From: Vibrio sinaloensis
GTDB taxonomy: Bacteria > Pseudomonadota > Gammaproteobacteria > Enterobacterales > Vibrionaceae
DNA: 64,000 nucleotides
Assembly (NCBI RefSeq): GCF_023195835.1
Contig: NZ_CP096199.1
Coordinates: forward strand, 2,418,001 to 2,482,000
Direction of reading: 5' to 3'
Below the pieces are notes generated by a model that saw nothing but the letters and a program-made list of their open reading frames with translations, ran no database searches and was not told the DNA's origin. Below, one piece after another: positions 47,235-56,924 of the stretch (position 1 is the first letter of the stretch; each line of letters opens with the position of its first letter). Made by a program: the position numbers and the translations under genes.

Positions 47235-47632
47235 TTTTGGTAAGTACAAATTTGCTGCCACAAGGCGCGGCGATGCTGCTGGTTTCCGTCGATCAAATCA
47301 AGAGCCGGTGAGGTTAACACGTTAGCATTGAACTCAATATCGGCTTCACAGCCAGCAAACCATACCCATTCAAGCTGATGGTCAGTTAAACTCGACAGTT
47401 GTGCAGGGAGGATGTGCCGAGCATCAGACAAGTTGAGCTTAATGCTGCCCAAAACGCGTTCGAATAACTTGGCTTCTGCGCCGCTAGGACACTGTGGCGC
47501 CACCAGTAACAAACGACAGCTTGGCTCTAAAGACAAACCGGGCGCTTGATAACCAGCCAATCTCTGCGGGTGTTGCAGTTGATAGTAATCAACACCCATT
47601 TCATGGAGAAACTGTAGCGATTGTGATTGCAT
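47231..47632 (-). CDS. holD: DNA polymerase III psi subunit
   Basis: 133 residues. Low overall conservation is usual for psi, but the C-terminal RRALWQQICTY matches the E. coli ALWQQICTY motif, and the N-terminal LHEMGVDYYQLQHP corresponds to its chi-binding/clamp-loader region. Psi bridges the clamp loader to chi and SSB. Its gene overlaps rimI by four bases. A MITE-like palindrome lies 40 bp upstream. Confidence 0.88.
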   Translation of the reverse strand: MQSQSLQFLHEMGVDYYQLQHPQRLAGYQAPGLSLEPSCRLLLVAPQCPSGAEAKLFERVLGSIKLNLSDARHILPAQLSSLTDHQLEWVWFAGCEADIEFNANVLTSPALDLIDGNQQHRRALWQQICTYQK

Positions 47633-47671
47633 ACCATTTGCCGTTAGTGAGAAGGCGTCGATACTAGCATA

Positions 47672-47834
47672 ATACCAAACGGGATAAATAGGTGTTCAGA
47701 TAATTGCGCAGGAAAAATCGCTGAGAGCAAGGCATAGATTGCAGCTAGCTAGTTAACCTACCTACAAAATCTATAACGACGCTATCAGCGATTTTAACCA
47801 GCAAGAATGACCAGATATTTGTGCTCTTTGGTAT
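47672..47834. repeat. MITE-like palindromic element with 8-bp terminal inverted repeats
   Basis: The 163-bp segment begins ATACCAAA (47672-47679) and ends TTTGGTAT (47827-47834), perfect inverted repeats. Internally AAAATCGCTGA (47714-47724) pairs with TCAGCGATTTT (47785-47795), and the centres coincide within two bases. Between them ATAGATT pairs with AATCTAT. No ORF of note is contained. I recall close relatives dispersed in Vibrio genomes. Confidence 0.75.
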
Positions 47835-47850
47835 CAAACCCAATCGAGTA

Positions 47851-47880
47851 GAAAACAAAACCGCCACCTAGAGGTGGCGG
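47851..47880 (-). terminator. Terminator of glmM
   Basis: CCGCCACC-TAGA-GGTGGCGG, with TTTTGTTTTC following on the minus strand, 11 bp past the glmM stop. Confidence 0.85.
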
Positions 47881-47891
47881 ATGCATAGCTG

Positions 47892-49232
47892 TTAGCAGTT
47901 GTCTTTCACTGCCTGAGCGATTTTCAGCGCTGAAGCTTGAACCAGTTCGGCTTCTTCACCTTCTACCATCACGCGGATCAAAGGTTCAGTGCCCGACTTA
48001 CGCAGTAGCACCCTGCCCTTGTCGCTAAGTTCACTTTCTACCTCAGCCACAGCGGCTTTAACGGCTTCAGCTTCCAGCGGGTCTGAGTCACCAGAGAAGC
48101 GCACATTCTCTAACACTTGAGGGTAGAGGCTCATCCCCTGTGACAGTTCGTTGAGTGATAGTTTGCTGCCCACAACCGACGCCAACACCTGCAGTGCGGC
48201 GACAATCGCATCCCCTGTGGTCACTTTATCCAATAGGATCACGTGCCCCGAGTTTTCAGCGCCTATTTTCCAACCATTTTCGAGTAGTTTTTCCATGACG
48301 TAACGATCGCCGACTGCGGCGCGAACAAAAGGAATGCCTAGCTGCTTAAGGCCGTTTTCCATGCCGAGGTTAGTCATCAGCGTTCCGACTACGCCTCCTT
48401 TCAACTCTCCGCGACGCAGCGCATCGCGGGCAATGATGTACGCAATTTGGTCGCCGTCTACTTTGTTACCAAGATGGTCAACCATAATGATACGGTCGCC
48501 GTCACCATCAAAGGCTAAACCGAGCGCTGCTTGCTCCTCAACCACCCGCTGTTGCAACGCGCGAACATCGGTCGCACCCACTTGGTCATTGATGTTGGTA
48601 CCACTTGGTTCAACGCCCATTGCGATAACATCCGCGCCTAGCTCACTAAATACCGCAGGAGCAATGTGATAAGTTGCGCCGTGTGCACAATCCACCACAA
48701 TTTTCATTCCCGCTAAGCTCAGCTCTGATGGGAAAGTACTTTTACAAAATTCAATATAGCGGCCCGCAGCATCATTCAGTCGACTTGCCTTACCCAATAG
48801 CGCAGACTCAACACACTCGATATCCTTGTCGAGCTCAGCTTCAATCGCTAACTCAATCTCGTCTGGTAACTTGGTTCCCTCTGATGAGAAGAACTTAATG
48901 CCGTTATCATAATAAGGGTTATGCGAGGCTGAGATAACAATACCTGCCTCAGCGCGGAAGGTTTGGGTCAGGTATGCGACCGCAGGCGTTGGCATAGGTC
49001 CAGTAAACGTCGCTTTAAGTCCAGCCGCCGCCAGCCCAGCTTCCAGCGCAGATTCCAACATGTAACCTGAGATGCGCGTATCTTTACCAATAATGACTTT
49101 CTTTGTACCTTGCTTAGCCAATACACGCCCAGCAGCCCAACCTAGCTTGAGTACAAAATCAGGTGTGATAGGGTATTGCCCCACTTTTCCTCGTACACCA
49201 TCTGTACCGAAATAACGTCTTTTCGTCGACAT
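47892..49232 (-). CDS. glmM: Phosphoglucosamine mutase
   Basis: 446 residues, alpha-D-phosphohexomutase family. The phosphoserine loop is [19 protein letters not shown] (about residue 100), the metal site [13 protein letters not shown], the sugar loop GAENSGH, and the phosphate loop [15 protein letters not shown]. It interconverts glucosamine-6-phosphate and glucosamine-1-phosphate for UDP-GlcNAc. ftsH-folP-glmM is the E. coli order as well. Confidence 0.96.
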   Translation of the reverse strand: MSTKRRYFGTDGVRGKVGQYPITPDFVLKLGWAAGRVLAKQGTKKVIIGKDTRISGYMLESALEAGLAAAGLKATFTGPMPTPAVAYLTQTFRAEAGIVISASHNPYYDNGIKFFSSEGTKLPDEIELAIEAELDKDIECVESALLGKASRLNDAAGRYIEFCKSTFPSELSLAGMKIVVDCAHGATYHIAPAVFSELGADVIAMGVEPSGTNINDQVGATDVRALQQRVVEEQAALGLAFDGDGDRIIMVDHLGNKVDGDQIAYIIARDALRRGELKGGVVGTLMTNLGMENGLKQLGIPFVRAAVGDRYVMEKLLENGWKIGAENSGHVILLDKVTTGDAIVAALQVLASVVGSKLSLNELSQGMSLYPQVLENVRFSGDSDPLEAEAVKAAVAEVESELSDKGRVLLRKSGTEPLIRVMVEGEEAELVQASALKIAQAVKDNC

Positions 49233-49258
49233 AGTGATTCCTTTATCTTTTTCTTATC

Positions 49259-50089
49259 TCAACGGTGGTTACGCACCATTAAGACCACTTTCATGGCATC
49301 TAGCGTTTGTTCAAAATCGTGAACACGAATAATTTGCGCCCCTTTCATTGCAGCAATGGTCGCGCAGCTTACACTGGCTGCCACACACTCTGCTGGCGCT
49401 TTATCTATTAATTTGAAAATCATGGACTTACGAGACATGCCCGCCAAAATCGGCAGTCCAAACTGATGGAACTGCTCTAGGTTGGCCAGCATCTGGTAGT
49501 TATGCTCTAAGGTTTTACCAAAGCCAAACCCTGGGTCAAGAATCAGCTTGTCACGACCAATGCCGGCCGCCTCACACTCAGCCATTCGCTGGGTAAGAAA
49601 CGCCCCCACCTCAAGGATCAAGTCATCATAGTGTGGGTTAGCCTGCATCGTTCTAGGTTGGCCTTGCATATGCATTAAGCAGACCGGCAATCCAGACTCA
49701 GCCGCCACTTGCAAAGCGCCAGGCTCTTGCAACGCTCGAACATCATTAATGATATCAGCGCCAGCCTCGGCGGCTTGACGCATCACCTCAGCTTTACTGG
49801 TATCTACCGAAATCCACACATCCGACTCACGTCGAATCGCTTCGATCACCGGGATCACGCGCTGCAACTCTTGATCGAGTTCCACATCCGGAGCGCCCGG
49901 TCGGGTCGACTCTCCACCAATATCAATGATCGCTACCCCCGCATCGATCATATTCTTCGCTTGGTGCAAAGCATCATCCAGACGGTTGAACTTCCCGCCA
50001 TCAGAGAAGGAGTCGGGGGTGACATTGAGGATTCCCATCACTTGGGGCTGGGAGAGATCTAGGGTTTTATTGTTGGCTTTAATTTTCAT
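49259..50089 (-). CDS. folP: Dihydropteroate synthase
   Basis: 276 residues from the ATG at 50089 (MKIKANNKTLDL); a GTG at 50098 could add three residues. TIM barrel with the pterin-site signatures MGILNVTPDSFSDGG and DIGGESTRPGA, plus DPGFGFGKT and GMSRKS. It joins p-aminobenzoate to dihydropterin pyrophosphate and is the sulfonamide target. No ribosome site is visible, and a terminator hairpin ends about ten bases before the start. Confidence 0.95.
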   Translation of the reverse strand: MKIKANNKTLDLSQPQVMGILNVTPDSFSDGGKFNRLDDALHQAKNMIDAGVAIIDIGGESTRPGAPDVELDQELQRVIPVIEAIRRESDVWISVDTSKAEVMRQAAEAGADIINDVRALQEPGALQVAAESGLPVCLMHMQGQPRTMQANPHYDDLILEVGAFLTQRMAECEAAGIGRDKLILDPGFGFGKTLEHNYQMLANLEQFHQFGLPILAGMSRKSMIFKLIDKAPAECVAASVSCATIAAMKGAQIIRVHDFEQTLDAMKVVLMVRNHR

Positions 50090-50094
50090 CTTAA

Positions 50095-50124
50095 ACACAA
50101 AAACCCCGAGAGATCTCGGGGTTT
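50095..50124 (-). terminator. Terminator-like hairpin between ftsH and folP
   Basis: AAACCCCGAGA and TCTCGGGGTTT, with a two-base centre, followed on the minus strand by TTTTTG. It lies directly before the folP start, in a gene order normally transcribed as a unit. Confidence 0.8.
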
Positions 50125-50139
50125 GATTATTTTCAGCTA

Positions 50140-52095
50140 TTACTCAGAGTCTTTTTTCTCTGTCGGCTCGATGCTAGCGTCCTCTTGAACAGTGTCGCTT
50201 TCGCTTTGTTGCTCACTCGTCGCTTCGTCAGGTTTGGCTTCGTTTTTCGCTTCAGACTTATTGCTTGGGTTGTCGCCCCAGCCTGCTGGTTCACGAATAT
50301 CCGCCTTACGCTCCATCAGGTCATCAATCTGACCAGCATCGATGGTTTCGTATTTCATCAGCGCATCTTTCATCGCGTGCATGATATCCATGTTGTCTTC
50401 AAGGATCTGTTTTGCACGCTCGTAGTTGCGGTCAATAATACTGCGAACTTCATCGTCAATCAGTTTAGCCGTATCGTCGGACATATGCTTCGTTTGGGTA
50501 ACGCTGCGGCCCAAGAACACTTCGCCTTCGTCTTCGGCGTAGAGAAGTGGCCCCAGTTTTTCAGAGAAACCCCACTGAGTCACCATCTTGCGCGCGATAT
50601 CTGTCGCACGTTCGATATCGTTTGACGCACCCGTTGATACTTTTTCAGCACCGTAAATCAGCTCTTCTGCCAAACGACCACCATATAAGCTGGAAATCAT
50701 CGACTCTAGATGCTGACGAGACATACTGACGCGATCTTGTTCAGGCAGGTACATAGTCACACCAAGAGCTCGGCCACGTGGGATGATCGACACCTTGTAT
50801 ACTGGATCGTGTTCAGGAACCAGACGACCAACAATAGCGTGACCCGCTTCGTGGTAAGCTGTTGATTCTTTAGTCTCTTCTGACATAACCATAGAGCGAC
50901 GTTCAGCACCCATCATGATCTTGTCTTTCGCCAGTTCAAACTCAACCATTGACACATTACGCTTGTTACCACGCGCAGCAAATAGTGCCGCTTCGTTAAC
51001 AAGGTTCGCAAGGTCTGCACCAGAGAAGCCCGGTGTACCACGTGCGATTAGCGATGGTTCTACGTCTCCGGCTAGCGGCACTTTACGCATGTGAACTTTA
51101 AGGATCTGCTCACGACCACGCACATCTGGTAGACCAACCACAACCTGACGGTCGAAACGACCAGGGCGAAGAAGCGCTGGGTCAAGAACGTCTGGGCGGT
51201 TGGTCGCAGCGATAACGATAATGCCTTCGTTGCCTTCGAAACCATCCATTTCAACCAGCATTTGGTTAAGTGTTTGCTCACGTTCATCGTGACCACCACC
51301 TACACCCGCGCCACGTTGACGGCCCACCGCATCGATTTCGTCGATAAAGATAATACAAGGCGCGGCCTTTTTCGCTTGTTCAAACATGTCACGTACACGA
51401 GATGCACCGACACCAACGAACATTTCTACGAAGTCAGAACCAGAGATAGTAAAGAAAGGAACCTTTGCTTCGCCGGCGATGGCTTTAGCCAATAAGGTTT
51501 TACCTGTACCAGGAGGACCAACCATCAGCACACCCGTTGGGATTTTCCCCCCCAACTTTTGGAAGCGGCTTGGGTCGCGCAGGTAATCGACCAGCTCTTT
51601 CACGTCTTCTTTGGCTTCGTCACAGCCAGCGACGTCTGCAAAAGTGGTTTTGATTTGCTCTTCGCTCATCATGCGAGCTTTGCTCTTACCGAAAGACATT
51701 GCGCCTTTACCGCCGCCGCCTTGCATTTGACGCATGAAGAAAATCCATACACCAATCAGTAAGATCATTGGGAACCAAGAGATAAAGATGGTACCGAGTA
51801 GGCTCTGCTCTTCTGGCGGCGTACCTTGTACCTTCACGTTTTGGTTGATGAGGTCATCAAGGAGCTTTTGGTCGTAGACTGGCATGTAAGTAACATAACG
51901 TGCGCCACCGCCACGACGAGTGAAGGTAATTTCACCGTCTTTAAAAGTTGCTTCTTGAATCTGGCCTTGGCCAACTTCCTGTACAAACGTGGTGTAATCC
52001 ACTGCTCTGCCATTGCTCTCTCCAGGGCCAAAGCTCTGGAAAACCGACATCAATACGACGGCGATAACAAGCCACAGAATTAAATTTTTTGCCAT
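50140..52095 (-). CDS. ftsH: ATP-dependent zinc metalloprotease FtsH
   Basis: 651 residues from the ATG at 52095 ([24 protein letters not shown], the E. coli start). Two transmembrane segments (about 5-23 and 98-118) flank a periplasmic domain. The AAA domain has Walker A GPPGTGKT, Walker B FIDEID and the [24 protein letters not shown]. The protease site is HEAGH. It degrades LpxC, sigma-32 and damaged membrane proteins in other enterics. The C-terminal 45 residues are acidic and low in complexity. Confidence 0.97.
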   Translation of the reverse strand: MAKNLILWLVIAVVLMSVFQSFGPGESNGRAVDYTTFVQEVGQGQIQEATFKDGEITFTRRGGGARYVTYMPVYDQKLLDDLINQNVKVQGTPPEEQSLLGTIFISWFPMILLIGVWIFFMRQMQGGGGKGAMSFGKSKARMMSEEQIKTTFADVAGCDEAKEDVKELVDYLRDPSRFQKLGGKIPTGVLMVGPPGTGKTLLAKAIAGEAKVPFFTISGSDFVEMFVGVGASRVRDMFEQAKKAAPCIIFIDEIDAVGRQRGAGVGGGHDEREQTLNQMLVEMDGFEGNEGIIVIAATNRPDVLDPALLRPGRFDRQVVVGLPDVRGREQILKVHMRKVPLAGDVEPSLIARGTPGFSGADLANLVNEAALFAARGNKRNVSMVEFELAKDKIMMGAERRSMVMSEETKESTAYHEAGHAIVGRLVPEHDPVYKVSIIPRGRALGVTMYLPEQDRVSMSRQHLESMISSLYGGRLAEELIYGAEKVSTGASNDIERATDIARKMVTQWGFSEKLGPLLYAEDEGEVFLGRSVTQTKHMSDDTAKLIDDEVRSIIDRNYERAKQILEDNMDIMHAMKDALMKYETIDAGQIDDLMERKADIREPAGWGDNPSNKSEAKNEAKPDEATSEQQSESDTVQEDASIEPTEKKDSE

Positions 52096-52203
52096 GTCAC
52101 TCAAGGTGTCAGCCTCTCGATAACTAATTGTAATTAAAGGTAGGGTACTACAGTTTATAACCTGTAGCTATAGTGTTAACTTGCCTATCAAAGCGCAAAA
52201 TAG

Positions 52204-52833
52204 TTAACCTTTGTAACCAGTGGCTACGATGAAGACTTCTCGTGAGCGGGCTCGCGAAGAGTCAGGTTTTCTTACTTTTACGACTTTAAACTCGTTTCGG
52301 ACTTCTTTGACGAACTGATCAAACCCTTCGCCCTGAAAAACCTTGACCACAAAGCTACCATTTGGGGCTAGAACTTGTCGACACATATCTAAGGCCAGTT
52401 CCACTAAATACATGGCTCTTGGCTGATCGACCGAGTTATTGCCGGCAATGTTCGGCGCCATGTCAGACATAACGACGTCCACCATGGAAGGTTGAATACG
52501 CTCAAGTAATGCGTCTAACACCGATTCTTCACGGAAGTCACCTTGAAGGAAACTCACACCAGCGATAGGGTCCATCGGGAGTAGGTCACACGCAATAATC
52601 TGACCGTCCTCTCCTACTATCTTAGCAGCATATTGAGACCAGCCCCCAGGTGCAGCGCCTAAGTCGACCACAGTCATGCCTGGTTTTAGTAGTTTATCTT
52701 TGGTTTGGATCTCTTCGATTTTGAAGTATGCGCGCGAGCGATAGCCTTTCTTACGGGCTTCGTTGGCGTATTTGTCATCAAAATGTTCTTTCAACCAACG
52801 GCCTGAGCTGGCTGAGTGTTTCTGTTTACTCAT
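52204..52833 (-). CDS. rlmE: 23S rRNA (uridine(2552)-2'-O)-methyltransferase
   Basis: 209 residues, as in E. coli RlmE (FtsJ/RrmJ). I take the ATG at 52833 ([14 protein letters not shown]), preceded by AGGAA. SAM motif [16 protein letters not shown] and the catalytic set K-D-K-E are recognisable in [20 protein letters not shown] and [11 protein letters not shown]. It methylates U2552 in the ribosomal A loop. rlmE-ftsH linkage and the divergent yhbY are conserved. Confidence 0.96.
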   Translation of the reverse strand: MSKQKHSASSGRWLKEHFDDKYANEARKKGYRSRAYFKIEEIQTKDKLLKPGMTVVDLGAAPGGWSQYAAKIVGEDGQIIACDLLPMDPIAGVSFLQGDFREESVLDALLERIQPSMVDVVMSDMAPNIAGNNSVDQPRAMYLVELALDMCRQVLAPNGSFVVKVFQGEGFDQFVKEVRNEFKVVKVRKPDSSRARSREVFIVATGYKG

Positions 52834-52946
52834 TCGTTTCCTAGCAGAGAGAGGGAGCAACTAACCCAATAAATTATAGTCTTCAGGGTTAGATGGCGTT
52901 AAAATGGTACTTTTCAACCCTAATAGTAAACAAAATTGGCCGCGTA

Positions 52947-53243
52947 ATGAACCTAAGCACCAAACAAAAGCAGCATCTAAAAGGCCTAGCGCACAGTATA
53001 AAACCTGTTGTGCTCATGGGCGCAAACGGACTTACTGAAGCTGTTCTAGCGGAAATCGAAATTGCACTTGATCACCATGAGCTGATCAAAGTGAAAGTCG
53101 CCTCTGAAGAGCGCGAAACAAAAAACCTAATTATCGACGCTATTGTGCGTGAAACTCGCGCAGAGAAAGTACAAGTGATCGGTAAAACACTGGTTCTGTT
53201 CCGTCAGTCAGACGAGCGAAAAATCGAATTGCCTCGCAAGTAA
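52947..53243 (+). CDS. yhbY: CRM-domain ribosome assembly RNA-binding protein YhbY
   Basis: 98 residues from the ATG at 52947 (MNLSTKQKQHLKGLAHSIKPVV). A single CRM domain with the motif VLMGANGLTEAVLAEIE (GxxG-type loop) and FRQSDERKIELP at the end. YhbY associates with pre-50S particles in E. coli. An upstream in-frame extension to 52893 lacks support. Strong terminator follows. Confidence 0.92.
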   Translation: MNLSTKQKQHLKGLAHSIKPVVLMGANGLTEAVLAEIEIALDHHELIKVKVASEERETKNLIIDAIVRETRAEKVQVIGKTLVLFRQSDERKIELPRK

Positions 53244-53262
53244 TTGTACTGCAATGCGCAAT

Positions 53263-53290
53263 AAAAAAGGTCGCCCAGGCGACCTTTTTT
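53263..53290. terminator. Bidirectional terminator between yhbY and greA
   Basis: AAAAAAGGTCGC and GCGACCTTTTTT form a symmetric stem, suitable for both convergent genes. Confidence 0.9.
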
Positions 53291-53307
53291 AATATTAAGC
53301 GTTTGAC

Positions 53308-53781
53308 TTAAATGTACTCAACGCGGTCGATTTCGAAGTCACGATCACCACCCGGTGTCGAGATAACCACTTCGTCACCTTCCATTTTGCCGATCAAGCC
53401 ACGTGCAATCGGTGAGCTAACAGAAATCAAACCCGCTTTGATGTCGGCTTCGTCATCACCGACAATTTGGTACGTTTTCTCTTCGTCGGTATCACAGTCG
53501 ATCAATGTCACTGTCGAGCCAAAGATGATCTTGCCCGTATTGTCCATTTTGGTCACATCAATTACTTGCGCTACCGAGAGCTTGTATTCGATGTCGCGGA
53601 TTTGCGCTTCACAAATCCCCTGCTCTTCACGAGCCGCATGGTACTCCGCATTCTCTTTTAAATCACCCAGCTCACGAGCTTCGGCAATCGCTTCAGAAAT
53701 TTTCGGGCGAAGTTTTAATAGTCGATCAAGTTCTGCACGCAGTTTTTGCTCACCGCGCAATGTCATAGGGACTTTTTCCAT
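53308..53781 (-). CDS. greA: Transcription elongation factor GreA
   Basis: 157 residues from the ATG at 53781 ([14 protein letters not shown]). An adjacent ATG at 53784 may serve instead; GAGG is six or three bases away respectively. The N-terminal coiled coil carries the catalytic acidic tip [15 protein letters not shown], and the C-terminal FKBP-like domain ends [13 protein letters not shown]. GreA stimulates transcript cleavage by backtracked RNA polymerase. It is divergent from ompU across a 560-bp gap. Confidence 0.96.
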   Translation of the reverse strand: MEKVPMTLRGEQKLRAELDRLLKLRPKISEAIAEARELGDLKENAEYHAAREEQGICEAQIRDIEYKLSVAQVIDVTKMDNTGKIIFGSTVTLIDCDTDEEKTYQIVGDDEADIKAGLISVSSPIARGLIGKMEGDEVVISTPGGDRDFEIDRVEYI

Positions 53782-53784
53782 CAT

Positions 53785-54340
53785 ATACCTCATTCCAAAG
53801 CTTTCTTTGGACAAAACAAAACTACCCAACCACGAGGATTAGGTAGTGTTTAATTCAATCATTTTCAATGTTGTCATTAAACTTAACACTGAAATCATCT
53901 GAAATCCATGCTTATCATTGTTTATCCCGACTAAATCAAAAAGTTCGCTACTCAGGGCCATTTCACCTCACCAACACCCATTCGCCATTTCGATAGAAAC
54001 ACATTTGACAATCAAAAAAAAACTAAAACAACCAGTATTTACACACCGCTCACTAAGCAAGAAAATTTATTTAAAATCATACAATTGACATTTATTTTTA
54101 AAAATAAAACAGCGTTCAATAAGGCAATTTATATCATTTTACTACCGGTGGTGGGAACTTTAGCGGTACAACATTGCTCATCAATTGGCCGCTCAATGAA
54201 TCGTTGACCCAATACCTGAATCAAATCAATAAGATTCATCGTCATGAGTATGATTCATTAGCTCAATCGGTAGAGCATGACGCCGATTAAGTCATCGCTC
54301 GCAAACCACTATTTATGGACAGTAAATTAGGACTAACAAG
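53785..54340. other. greA-ompU intergenic region
   Basis: AT-rich, especially 54000-54150, as expected for ToxR/H-NS-controlled porin promoters. Candidate promoter parts are TTGACA at 54086 and TATATCAT at 54130-54137. A tRNA-half-like sequence occupies 54252-54295. Several copies of GATTCAT and its complement ATGAATC (54196-54202, 54233-54239, 54252-54258) could fold the leader. No gene is evident. Confidence 0.5.
54252..54295 (+). other. tRNA 5'-half-like segment in the ompU upstream region
   Basis: GATTCAT is followed by TA, a GCTC/GAGC D-stem (54261-54264, 54273-54276) with loop AATCGGTA, a single A, and an ATGAC/GTCAT stem (54277-54281, 54291-54295) with a nine-base loop. The TAGCTCAATCGGTAGAGCA run is nearly the tRNA D-arm consensus. 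The T arm and the 3' acceptor strand are missing, so it is not a working tRNA. Confidence 0.5.
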
Positions 54341-55393
54341 ATGAACAAAACTCTGATTGCTCTAGCAGTTTCAGCTGCAGCACTAGCTACAGGCGCACAA
54401 GCGGCAGAAGGTATTCAAGCTGGCGGTATCGAAGGCAGCACTGTATACAGCTCAAACGGCAACTCTCTAGAGATCGGTGGTCGTGCTGAAGCACGCATGT
54501 CTCTAAAAGATGGCAAAGCAGAAGACAGAACTCGTGTACGTTTAAACTTCCTAGGTAAGACTCAAATCACTGACAGCTTATACGGTGTGGGCTTCTACGA
54601 AGGTGAGTTCCAAGCTAACGACAGTGGTACAGCTGGCACCAAAGATGACATCGACCACCGTTACACATACGCGGGTATCGGCGGCAACTTCGGCGAAATC
54701 ACTTACGGTAAAAACGACGGTGCACTGGGCGTTCTGACTGACTTTACTGATATCATGTCTTACCATGGTAACACTGCAGCATACAAAATTGCTGTTGCCG
54801 ACCGCACAGACAACATGCTCTCTTACAAAGGCCAATTTGCTGACCTAGGTGTTAAAGCAAGCTACCGCTTCGCGGACCGCGTTGAAGATAAAGTAAACGG
54901 TGGCTACACTGACAACAAAACTGATGGTTACTCGCTATCAGGTATCTACGCAATCGGCGATTCTGGCGTGAAGCTTGGTGCAGGTTACGCAGACCAGAAC
55001 ACTGGCGCAACTGACTCTGAAAATCAGTACATCTTAGCCGCTTCTTTCTCAATCAACGACTTCTACTTTGCTGGTACATTCACTGACGGCCAAGAAAAAG
55101 AGTCAGGTTCTAAAACAGACAAGACTGGTTACGAGTTTGCAGCCGCATACACGCTTGAAAAAACTGCGTTCACTATGACCTACAACAAGCTAGAAGAAAA
55201 AGACGCTGGCTTTAAGTACGATGCAGCGAACAATGTTGCGGTTGATGCGACTTACTACTTCAAGCCTAACTTCCGTACTTACATTTCATACAACTTCAAC
55301 CTACTTGACGCAAACGACAAGAAAGGTTCAGGTGTTGTCGGTAAAGCAGGCGCAGAAGACGAGCTAGCTCTAGGTCTACGTTACGACTTCTAA
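54341..55393 (+). CDS. ompU: OmpU-type outer-membrane porin
   Basis: 350 residues. Signal peptide MNKTLIALAVSAAALATGAQA cleaves at AQA-A; the mature protein is a 16-strand beta-barrel trimer porin with alternating strands and a terminal aromatic (GLRYDF). General porin of vibrios; ToxR activates it in V. cholerae and it contributes to bile and peptide resistance. The C-terminal YDF is the form that can trigger DegS and the sigma-E response when misfolded. The AT-rich upstream region is long. A terminator follows. Confidence 0.92.
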   Translation: MNKTLIALAVSAAALATGAQAAEGIQAGGIEGSTVYSSNGNSLEIGGRAEARMSLKDGKAEDRTRVRLNFLGKTQITDSLYGVGFYEGEFQANDSGTAGTKDDIDHRYTYAGIGGNFGEITYGKNDGALGVLTDFTDIMSYHGNTAAYKIAVADRTDNMLSYKGQFADLGVKASYRFADRVEDKVNGGYTDNKTDGYSLSGIYAIGDSGVKLGAGYADQNTGATDSENQYILAASFSINDFYFAGTFTDGQEKESGSKTDKTGYEFAAAYTLEKTAFTMTYNKLEEKDAGFKYDAANNVAVDATYYFKPNFRTYISYNFNLLDANDKKGSGVVGKAGAEDELALGLRYDF

Positions 55394-55421
55394 TTTCCTG
55401 ACCCAAAGTCATGAATCTAAG

Positions 55422-55450
55422 ACGCCTGCTCTCTAGCAGGCGTTTTTTTT
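55422..55450 (+). terminator. Terminator of ompU
   Basis: ACGCCTGCT-CTCT-AGCAGGCGT followed by eight Ts, 28 bp after the stop. Confidence 0.92.
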
Positions 55451-55493
55451 ACTCGCTATACTGAATGCACGCCCCGCTACCGACTGCTTGTTC

Positions 55494-56924
55494 ATGTTAC
55501 GTTATTGCTATCTATTCATCACCACGCTGCTCTGCTCTTCATTCTCTTTTGCTGCACAGATCAGCCAATCAGCAGAGGTTTTGCCGTTAGGTAGCCGCGT
55601 CTCTACTCGGGTTGAGAGCCTTGAGCAATCGAGTATCTATCAACAAACAGACAATCAACAGCAACTATTCCCTCCCGCCAGCACACTGAAACTGGTGACG
55701 GCCTTGGCCGCCAAGTTAGAGCTTGGCGATCAGTTTCGCTTTTATACCCAACTAGAGCAGTCCAACCAGGATGTGGTAATCCGTTTTGGCGGCGACCCTA
55801 CCTTGACCAGTAATGAATTAAAAGCGCTATTGAGCCAGCTAAAACAAGCGGGTATCGACACCATCGAAGGCGATTTATGGCTGGAAAACAGCGCCTTTAC
55901 CGGCTACGACCGCGCTGTGGGCTGGCCCTGGGATATTCTTGGGGTTTGCTATAGTGCACCGGCTTCGGCCATCGCGCTCGATGGCAATTGTGTGCAAGCC
56001 TCTATCTATACCGAACAAGACGGCCAGACCCGTGTTTATGTGCCAGAGCATCAACCTATTTATGTCACCACAAGCGCGCAAGCCGTTTCCAAAATGGAGC
56101 GCGAAAGTACACAATGTGACTTAGAGTTGCTCTCATCACCTGACAACCACTATCGACTGCAAGGCTGTTTGCAAAATCGCAGCAAGCCTTTACCGTTAAA
56201 ATTTGCCATTCAAGATCCGGCGCTATATACCCAGCGAATGGTGAGCGCTTTTCTCAGTCAATTGCAAATAACCCTCAAGGGCGAGATAAAAGTTGGCCAC
56301 AACCCAAGTAAAACCCGACTACTGGCGACGCACCAGTCCGCACCTTTACCCGATTTGCTCGCCACTATGTTACAAAAATCAGACAACCTGATTGCCGACA
56401 ATTTAACCAAAGCGCTCGGTTCCGCTTTCTATATCCAGCCGGGCAGTTTTGGTAACGGCACCAAAGCGCTTAAGCAGATCATTTTTGCTCATACTGGAGT
56501 AAACCTAGAGTCTGTGCCGCTGGCCGACGGCAGTGGTCTCTCGCGTAACAATCGTTTTAGCAGTGAGGAGATGGCTAAGGTGCTGCGCTATATATGGCAA
56601 CATGATGAGCAACTCAATCTGATCGCCTTAATGCCAAAATCTGGTACCAATGGCACGCTCAAGTACCGACGTAGTATGCGTAAAGCGCCGATTAAGGGCG
56701 AGCTGATCGCCAAGAGTGGCTCTGTCTATGGCACTTACAATATGGCCGGATTTGGGTTAGATAAACAGGGCCAACCCAGCACCCTGTTTGTCCAGTTCGT
56801 TGCCGACTACCATCCGCCGAAACCCAGCAGCGATGCGCCAAAACGCATCGCGCCTATTACTCAATTTGAAACCCTATTTTATCAAGAGGTGGTCAAATTT
56901 AGTCAGGCTATCCCCAAAAAGTAA
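55494..56924 (+). CDS. dacB: D-alanyl-D-alanine carboxypeptidase/endopeptidase (PBP4)
   Basis: 476 residues from the ATG at 55494, with a signal peptide (MLRYCYLFITTLLCSSFSFA). Class C-type low-mass penicillin-binding protein. The three active-site motifs are SxxK in PASTLKLVTA, SDN in KSDNLIADNL, and KSGS in IAKSGSVYG. Length and the insert between motifs 1 and 2 fit PBP4. It trims and opens peptide cross-links in the periplasm. No clear ribosome site is seen, so the start is less certain; the TTG six bases upstream is the alternative. Confidence 0.93.
   Translation: MLRYCYLFITTLLCSSFSFAAQISQSAEVLPLGSRVSTRVESLEQSSIYQQTDNQQQLFPPASTLKLVTALAAKLELGDQFRFYTQLEQSNQDVVIRFGGDPTLTSNELKALLSQLKQAGIDTIEGDLWLENSAFTGYDRAVGWPWDILGVCYSAPASAIALDGNCVQASIYTEQDGQTRVYVPEHQPIYVTTSAQAVSKMERESTQCDLELLSSPDNHYRLQGCLQNRSKPLPLKFAIQDPALYTQRMVSAFLSQLQITLKGEIKVGHNPSKTRLLATHQSAPLPDLLATMLQKSDNLIADNLTKALGSAFYIQPGSFGNGTKALKQIIFAHTGVNLESVPLADGSGLSRNNRFSSEEMAKVLRYIWQHDEQLNLIALMPKSGTNGTLKYRRSMRKAPIKGELIAKSGSVYGTYNMAGFGLDKQGQPSTLFVQFVADYHPPKPSSDAPKRIAPITQFETLFYQEVVKFSQAIPKK

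Noticed and set aside
47672-47834. Insertion sequence
   Set aside because: Terminal inverted repeats are present but no transposase is encoded; classed as MITE-like.
53312-53842. 176-codon ORF antisense to greA
   Set aside because: Ser/Ile/Pro-rich shadow of greA codons, no ribosome site, greA is unmistakable.
54252-54295. Functional tRNA gene
   Set aside because: No T arm and no 3' acceptor strand; the anticodon-like loop is nine bases.
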